From positions 7,068,001 to 7,132,000 of the forward strand of contig NZ_JAGSHX010000006.1 in the NCBI RefSeq assembly GCF_018138715.1: a DNA stretch of 64,000 nucleotides, in the 5' to 3' direction. Position numbers and translations under genes: made by a program. Source of the DNA: Streptomyces asiaticus. Lineage in GTDB: Bacteria; Actinomycetota; Actinomycetes; Streptomycetales; Streptomycetaceae. Numbering within the stretch: the first letter of the stretch is position 1; each line of letters starts with the position of its first letter. The notes beneath the pieces were generated by a model that worked only from the letters and a program-made list of their open reading frames with translations, had not been told where the DNA came from and did not search any database. Below are positions 28,700 to 37,547 of this stretch, piece after piece.

Positions 28700-30377
28700 C
28701 CGAGCCCCGCGGCTTCAGCTGCTGGTCCCTCTCCTGGGTCAGGCTCGCCACCTCGGGATGGTTCAGATCGAAGGCAGGCGACTCGGAACGGATCCGGGGG
28801 AGCGTGGTGAAGTTGTGCCGGGGCGGGGGACAGGAGGTCGCCCACTCCAGGGAGCGGCCGAACCCCCAGGGGTCGTCCACCTCCACCTTCTTCCCGTACT
28901 TCGCCGTCTTCCAGACGTTGTAGAGGAACGGCAGGGTCGACATGCCCAGCAGGAAGGAGCCGATCGTGGAGACGGTGTTGAGCGCGGTGAAGCCGTCGGC
29001 CGCCAGATAGTCGGCGTAGCGGCGCGGCATCCCCTCCACACCCAGCCAGTGCTGCACCAGGAAGGTGGTGTGGAAGCCGGTGAACAGCGTCCAGAAGTGG
29101 ATCTTGGCCAGCCGTTCGTCCAGCAGCTTCCCGGTGAACTTGGGCCACCAGAAGTAGAACCCCGCGAACATCGCGAAGACGACCGTCCCGAAGACCACGT
29201 AGTGGAAGTGGCCCACGACGAAGTACGTGTCCGTGACGTGGAAGTCCAGTGGCGGTGAGGCCAGGATGACGCCGGTGAGTCCCCCGAAGAGGAAGCTCAC
29301 CAGGAACCCGACCGCCCACAGCATCGGCGCCTCCAGGGACACCGAGCCGCCCAGCATGGTGCCGATCCAGTTGAAGAACTTCACCCCGGTCGGCACCGCG
29401 ATCAGAAACGACATCAGGGAGAAGAAGGGCAGCAGAACCGATCCGGTGGCGAACATGTGGTGGGCCCAGACGACCATCGACAGCCCGGTGATGGCCATGG
29501 TCGCGCCGATGAGCGTCACATAGCCGAAGATCGGCTTGCGCGAGAAGACCGGGATGATCTCGGAGATGATGCCGAAGAACGGCAGCGCGATGATGTAGAC
29601 CTCGGGATGGCCGAAGAACCAGAAGAGGTGCTGCCACAGCAGCGGCCCGCCGTACCGGGGATCGAAGACCACCGCCCCGAACCGCCGGTCCGCCTCCAGC
29701 GCCAGCAACGCCGCCGCCAGCACCGGGAACGCCATCAGGATCATGATCGAGGTGAAGAGGGTGTTCCAGGTGAAGATCGGCATCCGGAACATCGTCATGC
29801 CCGGCGCGCGCATCGCCATGATGGTGGTCAGGAAGTTCACCGCGCCCAGGATCGTCCCGAACCCCGACAGCGCCAGCCCCATGATCCACATATCGGCGCC
29901 GATACCGGGGGAGCGGATCGGGCTGTTGAGCGGGGCGTAGGCGGTCCAGCCGAAGTCCGCGGCGCCCCCCGGCACCAGCAGACCGGCCACCACGATCACC
30001 CCGCCGAACAGATACAGCCAGTACGACAGCATGTTGAGACGTGGGAAGGCCACATCGGGCGCCCCGATCTGGAGCGGCATGATCTCGTTGGCGAACCCCG
30101 CGAACGCCGGGGTCGCGAACAGCAGCAGCATGATCGTGCCATGCAGGGTGAACGCCTGGTTGAACTCCTCCTGCGAGACGATCTGGAGTCCCGGACGGGC
30201 CAGCTCGGCGCGCATCACCAGCGCCAGCACGCCGCCGACCAGGAAGAAGCCGAACGACGAGATCAGATACAGATGCCCGATCTTCTTGTGGTCGGTGGTG
30301 GTGAGCCAGTCCACCAGCACACTGCCCTGCCGCGTCTCCCGTACCGGACCGGCGGCCCGCGCGGTCTCTGTCGCCAT
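28668..30377 (-). CDS. ctaD: Cytochrome c oxidase subunit I (orphan paralogue)
   Basis: A 569-aa aa3-type subunit I with 12 or more membrane segments. The heme and copper ligands are present: His in FTLHGTIM (low-spin heme), WFFGHPEVY with the Tyr-linked His for CuB, WAHHMF, and HFHYVVFG (heme a3 and a). It is the proton-pumping catalytic core that reduces oxygen. No subunit II, III or assembly genes lie nearby, unlike the main cta locus, so this is probably a second copy. It is 78 bp downstream of gvpK in the same direction and may share transcripts with the gas-vesicle operon. Confidence 0.94.
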   Translation of the reverse strand: MATETARAAGPVRETRQGSVLVDWLTTTDHKKIGHLYLISSFGFFLVGGVLALVMRAELARPGLQIVSQEEFNQAFTLHGTIMLLLFATPAFAGFANEIMPLQIGAPDVAFPRLNMLSYWLYLFGGVIVVAGLLVPGGAADFGWTAYAPLNSPIRSPGIGADMWIMGLALSGFGTILGAVNFLTTIMAMRAPGMTMFRMPIFTWNTLFTSIMILMAFPVLAAALLALEADRRFGAVVFDPRYGGPLLWQHLFWFFGHPEVYIIALPFFGIISEIIPVFSRKPIFGYVTLIGATMAITGLSMVVWAHHMFATGSVLLPFFSLMSFLIAVPTGVKFFNWIGTMLGGSVSLEAPMLWAVGFLVSFLFGGLTGVILASPPLDFHVTDTYFVVGHFHYVVFGTVVFAMFAGFYFWWPKFTGKLLDERLAKIHFWTLFTGFHTTFLVQHWLGVEGMPRRYADYLAADGFTALNTVSTIGSFLLGMSTLPFLYNVWKTAKYGKKVEVDDPWGFGRSLEWATSCPPPRHNFTTLPRIRSESPAFDLNHPEVASLTQERDQQLKPRGSVSPGPGPADS

Positions 30378-30455
30378 CGGGACTCCTTCGTGTCCTGGGC
30401 GGGTAACGCCATGATCGCCCGGTGGGCGGCGTGATCCGGGGAGCTGCCCCGAGCG

Positions 30456-30734
30456 TCACTCCCTCGGGGGCAGTAGCGGACCGAGTGGCCCAAGGTCCAG
30501 ATTGAGGTCGGAGGGCGCGATGCCGTAGCGGTCGCAGAGCGTGCCCATCCGGTCCTCCAGGAGCATCAGCGTCAGCCCGATCCGCTCCTCCTGGTCCTCC
30601 GTCAGATCGCCCTGGTCCACCCGGCGCAGCGCCTGCCGCTCCATGAGCTGGCGCAGCAGCTCCACGACGGTGAGCACCAGCTTCATCAGATCGCGCTCGA
30701 CGGTGTCCTGGTCCAGCTCCAGCTTGCGGCTCAC
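30456..30734 (-). CDS. gvpK: Gas vesicle protein GvpK
   Basis: A 92-aa protein of the GvpK family (RDLMKLVLTVVELLRQLMERQALRRVDQG, then DLTEDQEERIGLTLM). Accessory assembly factor needed for vesicle formation. Last gene of the cluster; ATG 30734 overlaps the gvpS stop by 4 bp. Confidence 0.93.
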   Translation of the reverse strand: MSRKLELDQDTVERDLMKLVLTVVELLRQLMERQALRRVDQGDLTEDQEERIGLTLMLLEDRMGTLCDRYGIAPSDLNLDLGPLGPLLPPRE

Positions 30735-30931
30735 GGTTCCTCCCAGGGGGACGGCACATTGGCGTTGACCGAGCTGATGAGCGCGCGCAGATCGATACGG
30801 ACCAGATCGACGTCGGCGATCCGCAGGGTCAGATCACCGGTGATCACCACCCCGCCCGCAAGCAGCCGGTCCAACACGTCCACCAGGGCGATCTGCTGAT
30901 GGGCCAGGGGGCCCTCGGGGGCCGTCGTCAT
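30731..30931 (-). CDS. gvpS: Gas vesicle structural-type protein GvpS (GvpA/J family)
   Basis: A 66-aa protein of the GvpA/J/M family. The core is ALVDVLDRLLAGGVVITGDLTLRIADVDLVRIDLRALIS, the alpha-beta-beta-alpha shell motif. It is shorter than GvpA and lacks the C-terminal tail. By position (after GvpL, before GvpK) it corresponds to streptomycete GvpS. ATGA overlaps at both ends. Confidence 0.9.
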   Translation of the reverse strand: MTTAPEGPLAHQQIALVDVLDRLLAGGVVITGDLTLRIADVDLVRIDLRALISSVNANVPSPWEEP

Positions 30932-31812
30932 CCGTCCGCCCCCGCGCCCCAGGTCTCCCCTGCCGCGCCGGAGGTCTCGTCCATGGCGGTGAACTCGTCC
31001 ATGGCGGTGAAGGAGTACGGCGCCCAGGGGCCGGTCAGCTCGACCCGGAGCGCGGGTGTCCGCCCGGCCAGTTCACCGACCCGCTCGGCGAAGTCGGCGC
31101 TGTCCTCGCGCCGCACCAGATACGCGGCGTTCAGCACATTGCGGTCGGAGATCCCCGACAGCCGGGGGTCCTGCGGCGGATGCAGCCGGGACTGCTCGGC
31201 CAGCCCGCCGAGGGTGTCGTGCACCAGCCGCACGCCCTCCTCCGTATCGCCCCAGCGTTGCTCGGCGGCCTGTCGCTGGGCCTTGCGGCGGCGCAGATAG
31301 TCGCGGCCGGACATGGCGCCCGGGTCATGCGGGGTGCTCGGGGCGTCAGCGGCGTTCGCGGTCCCGGCGGGCGGCTCCTCGGCGGCGGGCTGTGTGGCGT
31401 ACGCCTTGACGCCCCATTCCACCCGGCCCTCCAGCCGGTCCAGCGCCGCGGTGAACCGCTCCCGGCCGGTGGCGAGCATCCGCCGCAGCCCCTCGTCGCC
31501 GTGGCACACGGTGGCCAGCCGGACCGGTATGACACAGGACTCGGCACCGGCGGTGTCGACCACCCGCTGATGGGCCCGGGCCATCTTCTCCAGCCAGGCC
31601 ATGTCCTCCAGCCGCTTCCGCAGCGGGCCCTCGGCGTAGTCCTCGGCCGGTACGGCGCCCGCCAGCACGGCGAGCCCCAGATGGCGTACGGCGTACACCG
31701 ATTCGTCCGCGACGCCGGTCACCCTCTCCAGGGCGGTGAGGGCGTCCAGGGCGGCATCCGGCGCACCGGTGTCGCGCACGACCGCGTAGGCGTACCGCAG
31801 TCCTTCGGTCAT
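30928..31812 (-). CDS. gvpL: Gas vesicle protein GvpL (GvpF/L family)
   Basis: A 294-aa protein from ATG 31812, which overlaps the gvpJ stop. GvpF/L fold: RYAYAVVRDTG at the start, RLEGRVEWGVKAYA in the middle (compare [13 protein letters not shown] in GvpF), NAAYLVRRED and LTGPWAPYSF at the C-terminus. It has a central insert (residues 165-210, Ala/Pro-rich) absent from GvpF. Assembly protein acting with GvpA. Confidence 0.92.
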   Translation of the reverse strand: MTEGLRYAYAVVRDTGAPDAALDALTALERVTGVADESVYAVRHLGLAVLAGAVPAEDYAEGPLRKRLEDMAWLEKMARAHQRVVDTAGAESCVIPVRLATVCHGDEGLRRMLATGRERFTAALDRLEGRVEWGVKAYATQPAAEEPPAGTANAADAPSTPHDPGAMSGRDYLRRRKAQRQAAEQRWGDTEEGVRLVHDTLGGLAEQSRLHPPQDPRLSGISDRNVLNAAYLVRREDSADFAERVGELAGRTPALRVELTGPWAPYSFTAMDEFTAMDETSGAAGETWGAGADG

Positions 31813-32192
31813 TCGGTGGTCTCCCGGTTCTCCCCGCCGGTCACCTCGGCCTTCTCGCCGCCGTTCACCCCGGTCCGGGCGCGTGAGGAGAGCGACGGGT
31901 CGTGCTCCCACCAGTCGATGCCCATCTCCTTGGCCTTGTCGACCGAGGCCACGATCAGCCGCAGCTTGATCGTGAGAAGTTCGATGTCGAGCAGATTGAT
32001 GCGGATGTCGCCCGCGATCACCACGCCCTTGTCGAGCACCCGCTCCAGGATGTCGGCGAGGTTCGCCCCGCCCTCACCCCGTCCGGCCAGTCCGTACGAC
32101 CCCGAGGAGCCGAGCGACGACGCCGGTGAGCCGTAGGCGCCGGCCGTCGGGGCCGCACCGCCCCGGGTGGTCACAGAGTCCCGTTCGCCCAC
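31809..32192 (-). CDS. gvpJ: Gas vesicle protein GvpJ
   Basis: A 127-aa protein. The central GvpA-like motif is NLADILERVLDKGVVIAGDI through LLDIELLTIKLRLIVASVDKA, followed by the GvpJ-type EMGIDWW. Gly/Ser-rich and Glu-rich tails flank it. GTG 32192 has GGAGGAGG 7 nt upstream and overlaps gvpG by 22 bp; GTG 32174 (GTGA overlap) is the alternative. It probably caps or nucleates the vesicle. Confidence 0.92.
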   Translation of the reverse strand: MGERDSVTTRGGAAPTAGAYGSPASSLGSSGSYGLAGRGEGGANLADILERVLDKGVVIAGDIRINLLDIELLTIKLRLIVASVDKAKEMGIDWWEHDPSLSSRARTGVNGGEKAEVTGGENRETTE

Positions 32193-32377
32193 TGGTGCGC
32201 CTCCTCCAACCGGTCGAGCAGCACGTCCTCCTGCCGCTCGAACTCTCGTTCGTCGATCACGCCCTGGTCGAGCTGGGTCTCCAGCTCGGCCAGGGCGCGC
32301 TGGATGTTGGCCGGGTCGTAGTACTCCCGCTCCGCCGCGGCGACGACCTGCCTCAGCACCCAGCCGATCATCAGCAT
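32171..32377 (-). CDS. gvpG: Gas vesicle protein GvpG
   Basis: A 68-aa acidic helical protein (EYYDPANIQRALAELETQLDQ, then GVIDEREFERQEDVLLDRLEEA), typical of GvpG. It starts one base into the gvpF stop (TGATG). Assembly factor. Confidence 0.92.
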   Translation of the reverse strand: MLMIGWVLRQVVAAAEREYYDPANIQRALAELETQLDQGVIDEREFERQEDVLLDRLEEAHQWANGTL

Positions 32378-33096
32378 CAGGACTCGACGAAGCTGTACGG
32401 CGGCAGCGGACCGTTGATCCGCAGCTTCAGCCAGGGATGGGCCCGCTCCAGGTCGGCGGCGGCCGACAGCAGCGGATCGGCGGAGTCCTTGGCGAGCAGC
32501 AGCGACAGGCTCACAAACCAGCCGCCGCTCTCCGGGCCGGGCCGCACATCCTCGGCGGTCGGCGCCAGCGCCTCCTCCACGAGCTTCGCGTCCCGCACCT
32601 CACGGGCCCGTACCGCGCTCGCCATCAGCTCGCCGAAGCGCACCCGGTCCTCGTAGGTGCCGCCGCCCGCCGCCCGGTTGGCCTCCGCCATCAACCGCAG
32701 CTCCGGCTCCTCGGCGAGCACCTGGTGCAGCACCGAGTCCTCGTCGTGCACGGCCTTGACGTTGTACTCCACCCGGCCGGTCAGCCGGTTCAGCTGGTCC
32801 TGGTAGCGGTCGGCGTGCTCGGTCAGCACGCTGCGGACGTCGTCGTCGCTGGACGAGACGCTGCCGAAGCGCATCGGCAGCACCGCGCGGGAGTCGCTGA
32901 CCTCGGCCAGCACATGCTGGTGGGCCAGCAGATCGCGGCGCCGGGGCTTGAGCTCAGGCGGGCAGTCGCTGACGATCGCGGCCAGCTCGCCCTCGTTGAG
33001 CGCCCGGACCGGCAGCGGGGGGTCGCCGATGCCCAGCAGCCCATCGCCCAGGTCCGGGACCTCGCCCCGCGCGATGCCGTAGACATACGTGGTCAT
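32377..33096 (-). CDS. gvpF: Gas vesicle protein GvpF
   Basis: A 239-aa two-domain GvpF/L-family protein: [35 protein letters not shown] with [23 protein letters not shown], and the C-terminal [12 protein letters not shown]. Thought to hand GvpA to the growing shell. It overlaps the gvpA stop by 4 bp. Confidence 0.94.
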   Translation of the reverse strand: MTTYVYGIARGEVPDLGDGLLGIGDPPLPVRALNEGELAAIVSDCPPELKPRRRDLLAHQHVLAEVSDSRAVLPMRFGSVSSSDDDVRSVLTEHADRYQDQLNRLTGRVEYNVKAVHDEDSVLHQVLAEEPELRLMAEANRAAGGGTYEDRVRFGELMASAVRAREVRDAKLVEEALAPTAEDVRPGPESGGWFVSLSLLLAKDSADPLLSAAADLERAHPWLKLRINGPLPPYSFVES

Positions 33097-33542
33097 GAGG
33101 ACTCCTCGGACTTCCGCGGCGCCGCCTTACGGGCCGGACGGCGCCGGCGCGGCTCCTCCTCTTCCTCCTCCGACGGGCGGATCGCGTCGGCCACGGACTG
33201 GGCGGCCTTGGAGACGGTGTCGCCGGCGCCGGAGAGCGCGCCCTTGGTCTTGGACCGCGCGCCGTTCTCGGTGATGCCCTCCACGACCTCGGGCAGCCCG
33301 GGCGACTTGTTCGGGCCCGACTCCAGGTCGAGGCGGTTACACGCCTCGGCGAACCGCAGATAGGTGTCGACGCTCGCGACCACGATCCGAACGTCGATCT
33401 TGAGTATTTCGATGCCGACCAGGGAGACTCGGATGAACGCGTCGATCACCAGCCCTCGGTCGAGGATGAGTTCCAGGACGTCGTACAGGCCGCTGGTGCC
33501 GCCCCCGCCCCTGGATTGCTGTGCCGGGACAACAGTGGTCAT
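33093..33542 (-). CDS. gvpA: Major gas vesicle shell protein GvpA
   Basis: A 149-aa protein. The shell motif lies at about residues 18-65 ([19 protein letters not shown], then [20 protein letters not shown]). Unlike cyanobacterial GvpA (about 70 aa) it carries an 80-residue charged tail ([19 protein letters not shown]), as is usual for Streptomyces. Such tails would be exposed on the vesicle, or may reflect a vesicle without buoyancy function. 48 bp after gvpO. Confidence 0.93.
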   Translation of the reverse strand: MTTVVPAQQSRGGGGTSGLYDVLELILDRGLVIDAFIRVSLVGIEILKIDVRIVVASVDTYLRFAEACNRLDLESGPNKSPGLPEVVEGITENGARSKTKGALSGAGDTVSKAAQSVADAIRPSEEEEEEPRRRRPARKAAPRKSEESS

Positions 33543-33590
33543 GTTGGATGGGTTCCTCTCGTTTCCGGTGGCGTCCGGTCCCCGCCGGTG

Positions 33591-33893
33591 TCAGCGGCGG
33601 TCGCTCCGGCCGCGCTCATAGCGGCGCAGGCGTCGGTAGCCGGTCAGCAGGCCGTCCGGGTCGAGGGTCACCTCGTACAGGGCCATCAGGCTCATCGTCT
33701 CCGGCACCCGGACCAGCTCCGTCACCTCGGCCTCCAGCAGCCACCCGTCGTCGGTCCGCTCCAGACGGGGGAGGGACTCGGGGTACAGGCCCGTCAGCTC
33801 GGCGAGCTGCTCACGGGCGGCACGCAGGAGTGCCAGCGGGCTCGTACCGCCGGCCGCCGTCTTCTCGGGGGTCTCATCGGATCTGTCAGTCAT
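33591..33893 (-). CDS. gvpO: Gas vesicle protein GvpO
   Basis: A 100-aa protein from ATG 33893 with GGAG 8 nt upstream. The GvpO family pattern is ALLRAAREQLAELTGLYPES, then GWLLEAEVTELVRVPETMSLM and YEVTLDPDGLLTGYRRLRRYERG. First gene of the O-A-F-G-J-L-S-K operon; it may have a regulatory or assembly role. Confidence 0.92.
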   Translation of the reverse strand: MTDRSDETPEKTAAGGTSPLALLRAAREQLAELTGLYPESLPRLERTDDGWLLEAEVTELVRVPETMSLMALYEVTLDPDGLLTGYRRLRRYERGRSDRR

Positions 33894-34286
33894 GTTGGCT
33901 CCGGGGCGGCGGGTACCGCGTCCGGGTGGGGGTAAACCTCGGGCTTCGGCCCCGCCCATTTGTGGTGGAATTGTGCGCTCCGGAGGGGTCCGGGCCGTGC
34001 TTTCCTGGTCGCCTCGGGAATTGTTCGACAGATCTCGGCCACGCACCGCCGCCCATACCGGAGCCGGCCGTTTGGCGCGGGATATCGACGGAAACTCGCA
34101 ATCATCTTCGAGGCGTCAACACAAGCCCCGGAAGAGTGATGAAGTCGTTCACAAACCCGGGCGTGTTTTCTGTGACACAAGTGTGACGAATGGCGGCCGT
34201 GAGAGGCATGGGGCGGTGGTAGTCCCGTGGCGGTCCAAGACAACTCTGGGTTTGCCACCCGTAGGGAGCCACCTACGGTGGCTCTC
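33894..34286. other. Divergent promoter region of gvp operon and I78 inhibitor gene
   Basis: 393 bp that must contain the gas-vesicle promoter (leftward) and the promoter of the small inhibitor gene (rightward). An AT-richer stretch lies at 34085-34190. No convincing sigma-factor box could be fixed by eye. Confidence 0.4.
34264..34286 (+). promoter_or_regulatory. RBS-masking hairpin of the I78 inhibitor gene
   Basis: GAGCCACC (34266-34273), loop TAC, GGTGGCTC (34277-34284), extendable to 10 pairs (34264-34286) with one G-U. The right arm contains the only Shine-Dalgarno-like sequence (GGTGG) and ends at the base before the ATG at 34287. In the mRNA it would hide the ribosome site; as DNA it is a palindrome that could be an operator. 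Confidence 0.5.
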
Positions 34287-34502
34287 ATGGGACCTGTACC
34301 GAACCTTCCGGCCGAACCCGACGACGACCTCGACAGCTATGTGGGCCTCGATGCCGGCACCGCCGAGGAGAGGGCGCGCGCACGCGGCTGGAGCACCGTA
34401 CGGACGCTTCCGCCGGGCGCGATCATCACCATGGAGTATCTGCGGGGGCGGATCGACTTCGAGGTGGACGAGGGCACGGTGAAGCGCTGCTGGCGCGGCT
34501 GA
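34287..34502 (+). CDS. Small protease inhibitor, I78 family
   Basis: A 71-aa cytoplasmic-looking protein (no signal peptide) ending ARGWSTVRTLPPGAIITMEY followed by LRGRIDFEVDEGTVKRCWRG. This matches the Inhibitor_I78 pattern (GWxxVRxLxPGxxxTxDxxxxRxNxxVD...V). Family members inhibit serine proteases. The usual basic reactive loop is present. It lies between the gvp operon and the PAP2 gene, with no partner. Confidence 0.75.
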   Translation: MGPVPNLPAEPDDDLDSYVGLDAGTAEERARARGWSTVRTLPPGAIITMEYLRGRIDFEVDEGTVKRCWRG

Positions 34503-34614
34503 CCGGGCGAGGGCCGACGGGCCGACCGCCGACCGGCCCGAGCCCGCGCCGGTGCGCGCCCGCGCCGGTGCGCGCCCGCGCTGATGGGCCGGTGCGCCCG
34601 GCGCGGATACGACG

Positions 34615-34654
34615 ACGGCCCCGGAACGCTCTGGTGGGAGCGTTCCGGGGCCGT
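34615..34654. terminator. Bidirectional terminator, 17-bp perfect stem
   Basis: GGCCCCGGAACGCTC (34617-34631), loop TGGTGG, then the exact complement (34638-34652); two more pairs outside extend the stem to 17. It lies between the I78 gene and the convergent PAP2 gene. Confidence 0.85.
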
Positions 34655-34719
34655 GGTGTGGGTGCGACCGGTCGGCGCGGGGGAGAGGGTGCGTACCGCC
34701 CCGCGGCCCGGTGGGTGGC

Positions 34720-35754
34720 TCAGCCTCCGGTGGCCGTCCGGCCCCGGGAGGCGCCGGACGGGCCGAAGGGCGCCGTGGCGCGCGGCACCCGGTCGGCGTG
34801 CGGCGGTCGGCGGCTGCCGACCGGGGTGACCGGGGTGCGCTCGGAGCGCACCGTGTGCTGGCGGACCGGGTGGAGGGGCCGCCCGTCGGGGCTCCGGCCG
34901 GTGGCGGTGCCGGGCCGGACCACGGCCACGGTCTCGCGGGCGGGCAGCTCGTCGTCGCGGGCGGTGCGCGGGGTGGCCAGCGGGGTCCCGGCGACCGGCC
35001 GTCCGGACGGCACCGGCACGGGCGCCCGGAGCTCGCGCAGCCGGTGCCACAGGGTCAGCAGCAGCACCTCGGCGCGGGCCATGGCGGGCTCCAGCCAGGG
35101 CAGCGCCAGCAGCACCAGCACCCCGGCGGCCCAGCCCAGCACCACATCGCTCAGCCAGTGGGTGCCGAGGTAGACGGTGGTCATGCCGACCCCGAAGGCG
35201 AAGCCCGCGGCGATCAGCGAGGCGACCCTGCGGGCCACGGGGGTGGTCGCCAGATAGGCCAGAATGCCCCAGGTGACCACGGCGTTCGCGGTGTGACCCG
35301 AAGGAAATATATCGCCGGTGCCCCACATCTCATTGGACCCGACGGTGGTCGCGTAGTGCGGACCGAGCCGGCCGAAGCCGATCTTCACCGCGCCCACGGT
35401 GGCGTTCAGCAGCAGCAGGGAGGTGCCCAGCGCCAGCAGCGGGCGCAGGGTGCGCTGCCGGTGGCAGCACCACCCCAGCCAGGCGGCGACGGCCACGGCG
35501 GTGGGCCCCCGCTGGCCCATGACCACGAAGTAGTCCAGGAAGGTGTGGAACTCGGGCCACTGCTTGTAGGGCCGGAAGAGCATGACCTGCCAGTCGAGCT
35601 TCACCAGCCATGAGGTGGTGAGCACGCCGATCACGGTCGCCGCGTAGACCGCCAGCGTGGTCCCAAGCAGCCAGAAGCGTGTTCGGGTCATGCGCGGTCG
35701 CGCGAGATCGGGCCTTCGCTCCTCGGTCGTGGGGAGCTTGTCTTCGGTACGCAC
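34720..35754 (-). CDS. PAP2-family membrane phosphatase
   Basis: A 344-aa protein with about six membrane helices and a Pro/Arg-rich cytoplasmic tail (last 100 residues). PAP2 motifs: KIGFGRLGP (motif 1), PSGHT (motif 2), and YLGTHWLSDVVLG (motif 3, with His and Asp but Thr instead of the usual Arg six residues before the His). Likely substrates are phosphatidic acid or polyprenyl pyrophosphate. The GTG at 35754 has no ribosome site and lies just after an AT-rich TGTAAC, so a leaderless message is possible. Confidence 0.85.
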   Translation of the reverse strand: MRTEDKLPTTEERRPDLARPRMTRTRFWLLGTTLAVYAATVIGVLTTSWLVKLDWQVMLFRPYKQWPEFHTFLDYFVVMGQRGPTAVAVAAWLGWCCHRQRTLRPLLALGTSLLLLNATVGAVKIGFGRLGPHYATTVGSNEMWGTGDIFPSGHTANAVVTWGILAYLATTPVARRVASLIAAGFAFGVGMTTVYLGTHWLSDVVLGWAAGVLVLLALPWLEPAMARAEVLLLTLWHRLRELRAPVPVPSGRPVAGTPLATPRTARDDELPARETVAVVRPGTATGRSPDGRPLHPVRQHTVRSERTPVTPVGSRRPPHADRVPRATAPFGPSGASRGRTATGG

Positions 35755-36075
35755 CTAATCGACGTTACATTGCGTGACAGGCGGCTTCGGTCGATCAGGT
35801 CGCTTTGTGATGACGATGTGATGTGGAGTGCGTCTCGTCCACGGCTTTTGGCCGGGCCCTTTCCAAGGAATGCACGAGGCCCCGGGACTTTTCTGCTCCC
35901 CACCTTCCAATGGGCGTGTCTCAGGGACTTTATGGAATTCTTACAGGGCGTGTTTATCGCCTATTAGCCATAGCGTTCCCCGAAGTTTCCCTTGGTGTCG
36001 CCGGGTGGCCGGGAGTGATCGTCGGCGGGGCTCCGCCGGGCCGGCCGGGGTGGCCGGATCGCGGCGGTGGCCGGA
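35755..36075. other. Intergenic region of about 320 bp
   Basis: Between two leftward genes. It contains the likely PAP2 promoter (TGTAAC, about 10 bp before the GTG). An AT-rich patch (35925-35975) contains TTTATGGAATTC and GTTTATCGCC. The rest is GC-rich. No gene is supported. Confidence 0.4.
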
Positions 36076-37263
36076 TCAGGGCGGCCCGGAGCCATGCAGC
36101 CAGAAGGCCCCGTACGCCGCCGAGGCGATCCCCACCGACCCCAGGACCAGCGCGGCGCGCACCGGGCGCAGCCGGGCCAGGGCGACCGCGATCGGCAGCA
36201 GCAGCGGGAAGGCCGGTATCAGCAGCCGGGGCTTGGAGCCGAAGTACCCCTTCGCGGCCAGCGCCAGGACGAGCACCGCCCCGCCGTACGCCAGCAGCGG
36301 CAGCGGCTGGCGCTGCCGCACACAGCGGACCGCGAGCCAGATCAGCGCCCCGACGCCGAGCAGCAGCCCGAGCCCGCCCACGAAGGGCGGCTCGATCACC
36401 AGCCCCCCGATGAAGCCCGCGAAGGCCAGACCGCCGTCGAAGCCGTTGCCCCAGCCGTTCTGCACGTCGAAGTAGCCGGTGACGCTTCCGGTGCGGAGGG
36501 CGACCCACACCACATAGCCCAGCCAGCCCAGCGGCGCCAGCACGACGCCCGCGAGCAGACTCCGATCCTGGCGCCACGCGTGGCGCCATCGCCCGCCGGG
36601 CAGCAGCTCCACCGCGGCCGCCACCCACACCGCGGCGACCACCGCGGCCCCCACCGGCCGGGTGAGCCCCGCGAGCGCCGCGCACAGCCCCGCCCACACC
36701 CACCGCCGGGTGAGCGCCGCGTAGACCCCCCAGGCGGCCAGCGCCGTGAAGAGGGACTCCGAGTACGCCATCGACTGCACGATCCCGACCGGCAGCACAC
36801 CCCACAGCACGGCCAGCGTGACGCCCACCCGCCGTCCGTACAGCAGATCCCCGATCGCGAAGATCCCCCAGGCGGCGAACAGGGACGTGACCGAGCTCAC
36901 CAGCAGACCGGCGTCGGCCGCGCCCAGCGGGGCTATGGCCGATATCACCCGCTCCAGCGCCGGGAGCAGGGGGAAGAACGCCAGATTGGAGTGGATCGCG
37001 CCGTCGGGCAGATGGAGCGTGTAGCCGTACCCCTCCTCGGCGACGCGGGTGTACCACAGCGAGTCCCAGCGCGCGGAGAGCAGCTGGTGCGGGCTCTTGT
37101 CCGCGAAGGCTCCCCAGATCGCGAGAACCACCAGCCCGAGAAGGCGCGTCCCCGCATACGCGAGCAGTGCTGGAGCGGCCCGGCGCAGCGCGCGACCAGC
37201 GGCGCGGCCCGGTCGGCCGTCGTCGCTGAGCGGCACGGCGCCGGCCTGGGCGAGATCAGTCAC
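36076..37263 (-). CDS. Membrane mannosyltransferase-like protein (GT-C, PIG-V type)
   Basis: A 395-aa protein from GTG 37263 (TTG 37278 possible) with about 8-10 hydrophobic segments. The first external loop has SARWDSLWYTRVAEEGYGY, typical of PIG-V/GPI-mannosyltransferase-II-like GT-C enzymes, where WDxxWY holds the catalytic acidic residue. FFPLLPALER and a TRPVG motif also fit. The donor should be polyprenyl-phosphate mannose or another lipid sugar, acting on the outer face. The acceptor is unknown. Confidence 0.8.
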   Translation of the reverse strand: MTDLAQAGAVPLSDDGRPGRAAGRALRRAAPALLAYAGTRLLGLVVLAIWGAFADKSPHQLLSARWDSLWYTRVAEEGYGYTLHLPDGAIHSNLAFFPLLPALERVISAIAPLGAADAGLLVSSVTSLFAAWGIFAIGDLLYGRRVGVTLAVLWGVLPVGIVQSMAYSESLFTALAAWGVYAALTRRWVWAGLCAALAGLTRPVGAAVVAAVWVAAAVELLPGGRWRHAWRQDRSLLAGVVLAPLGWLGYVVWVALRTGSVTGYFDVQNGWGNGFDGGLAFAGFIGGLVIEPPFVGGLGLLLGVGALIWLAVRCVRQRQPLPLLAYGGAVLVLALAAKGYFGSKPRLLIPAFPLLLPIAVALARLRPVRAALVLGSVGIASAAYGAFWLHGSGPP

Positions 37264-37547
37264 GGCGACGATTATCAAGGATGTTCCGGGCTACTCGCGG
37301 GGCCTGTGGACACAGGATGGACGGCAGGGAGACAGGGGGACAAAAGGGGAAGTCTGGAACGTACGCCTCCGTAACCATCCGCGGTCCGGTCCCAACATGA
37401 CCTGCGGCACACGGCTCGCGCGGGGACTCGCGTACCCTGACCTCTCACTCGCGCCTTCGCCACCGGGGTCACCCGGACGTCCCTACGACGTGACGTACCG
37501 CCGTCACGACGGCGGACCGCGAGCGCAAGACCCAGGGAGGTGCGTAC

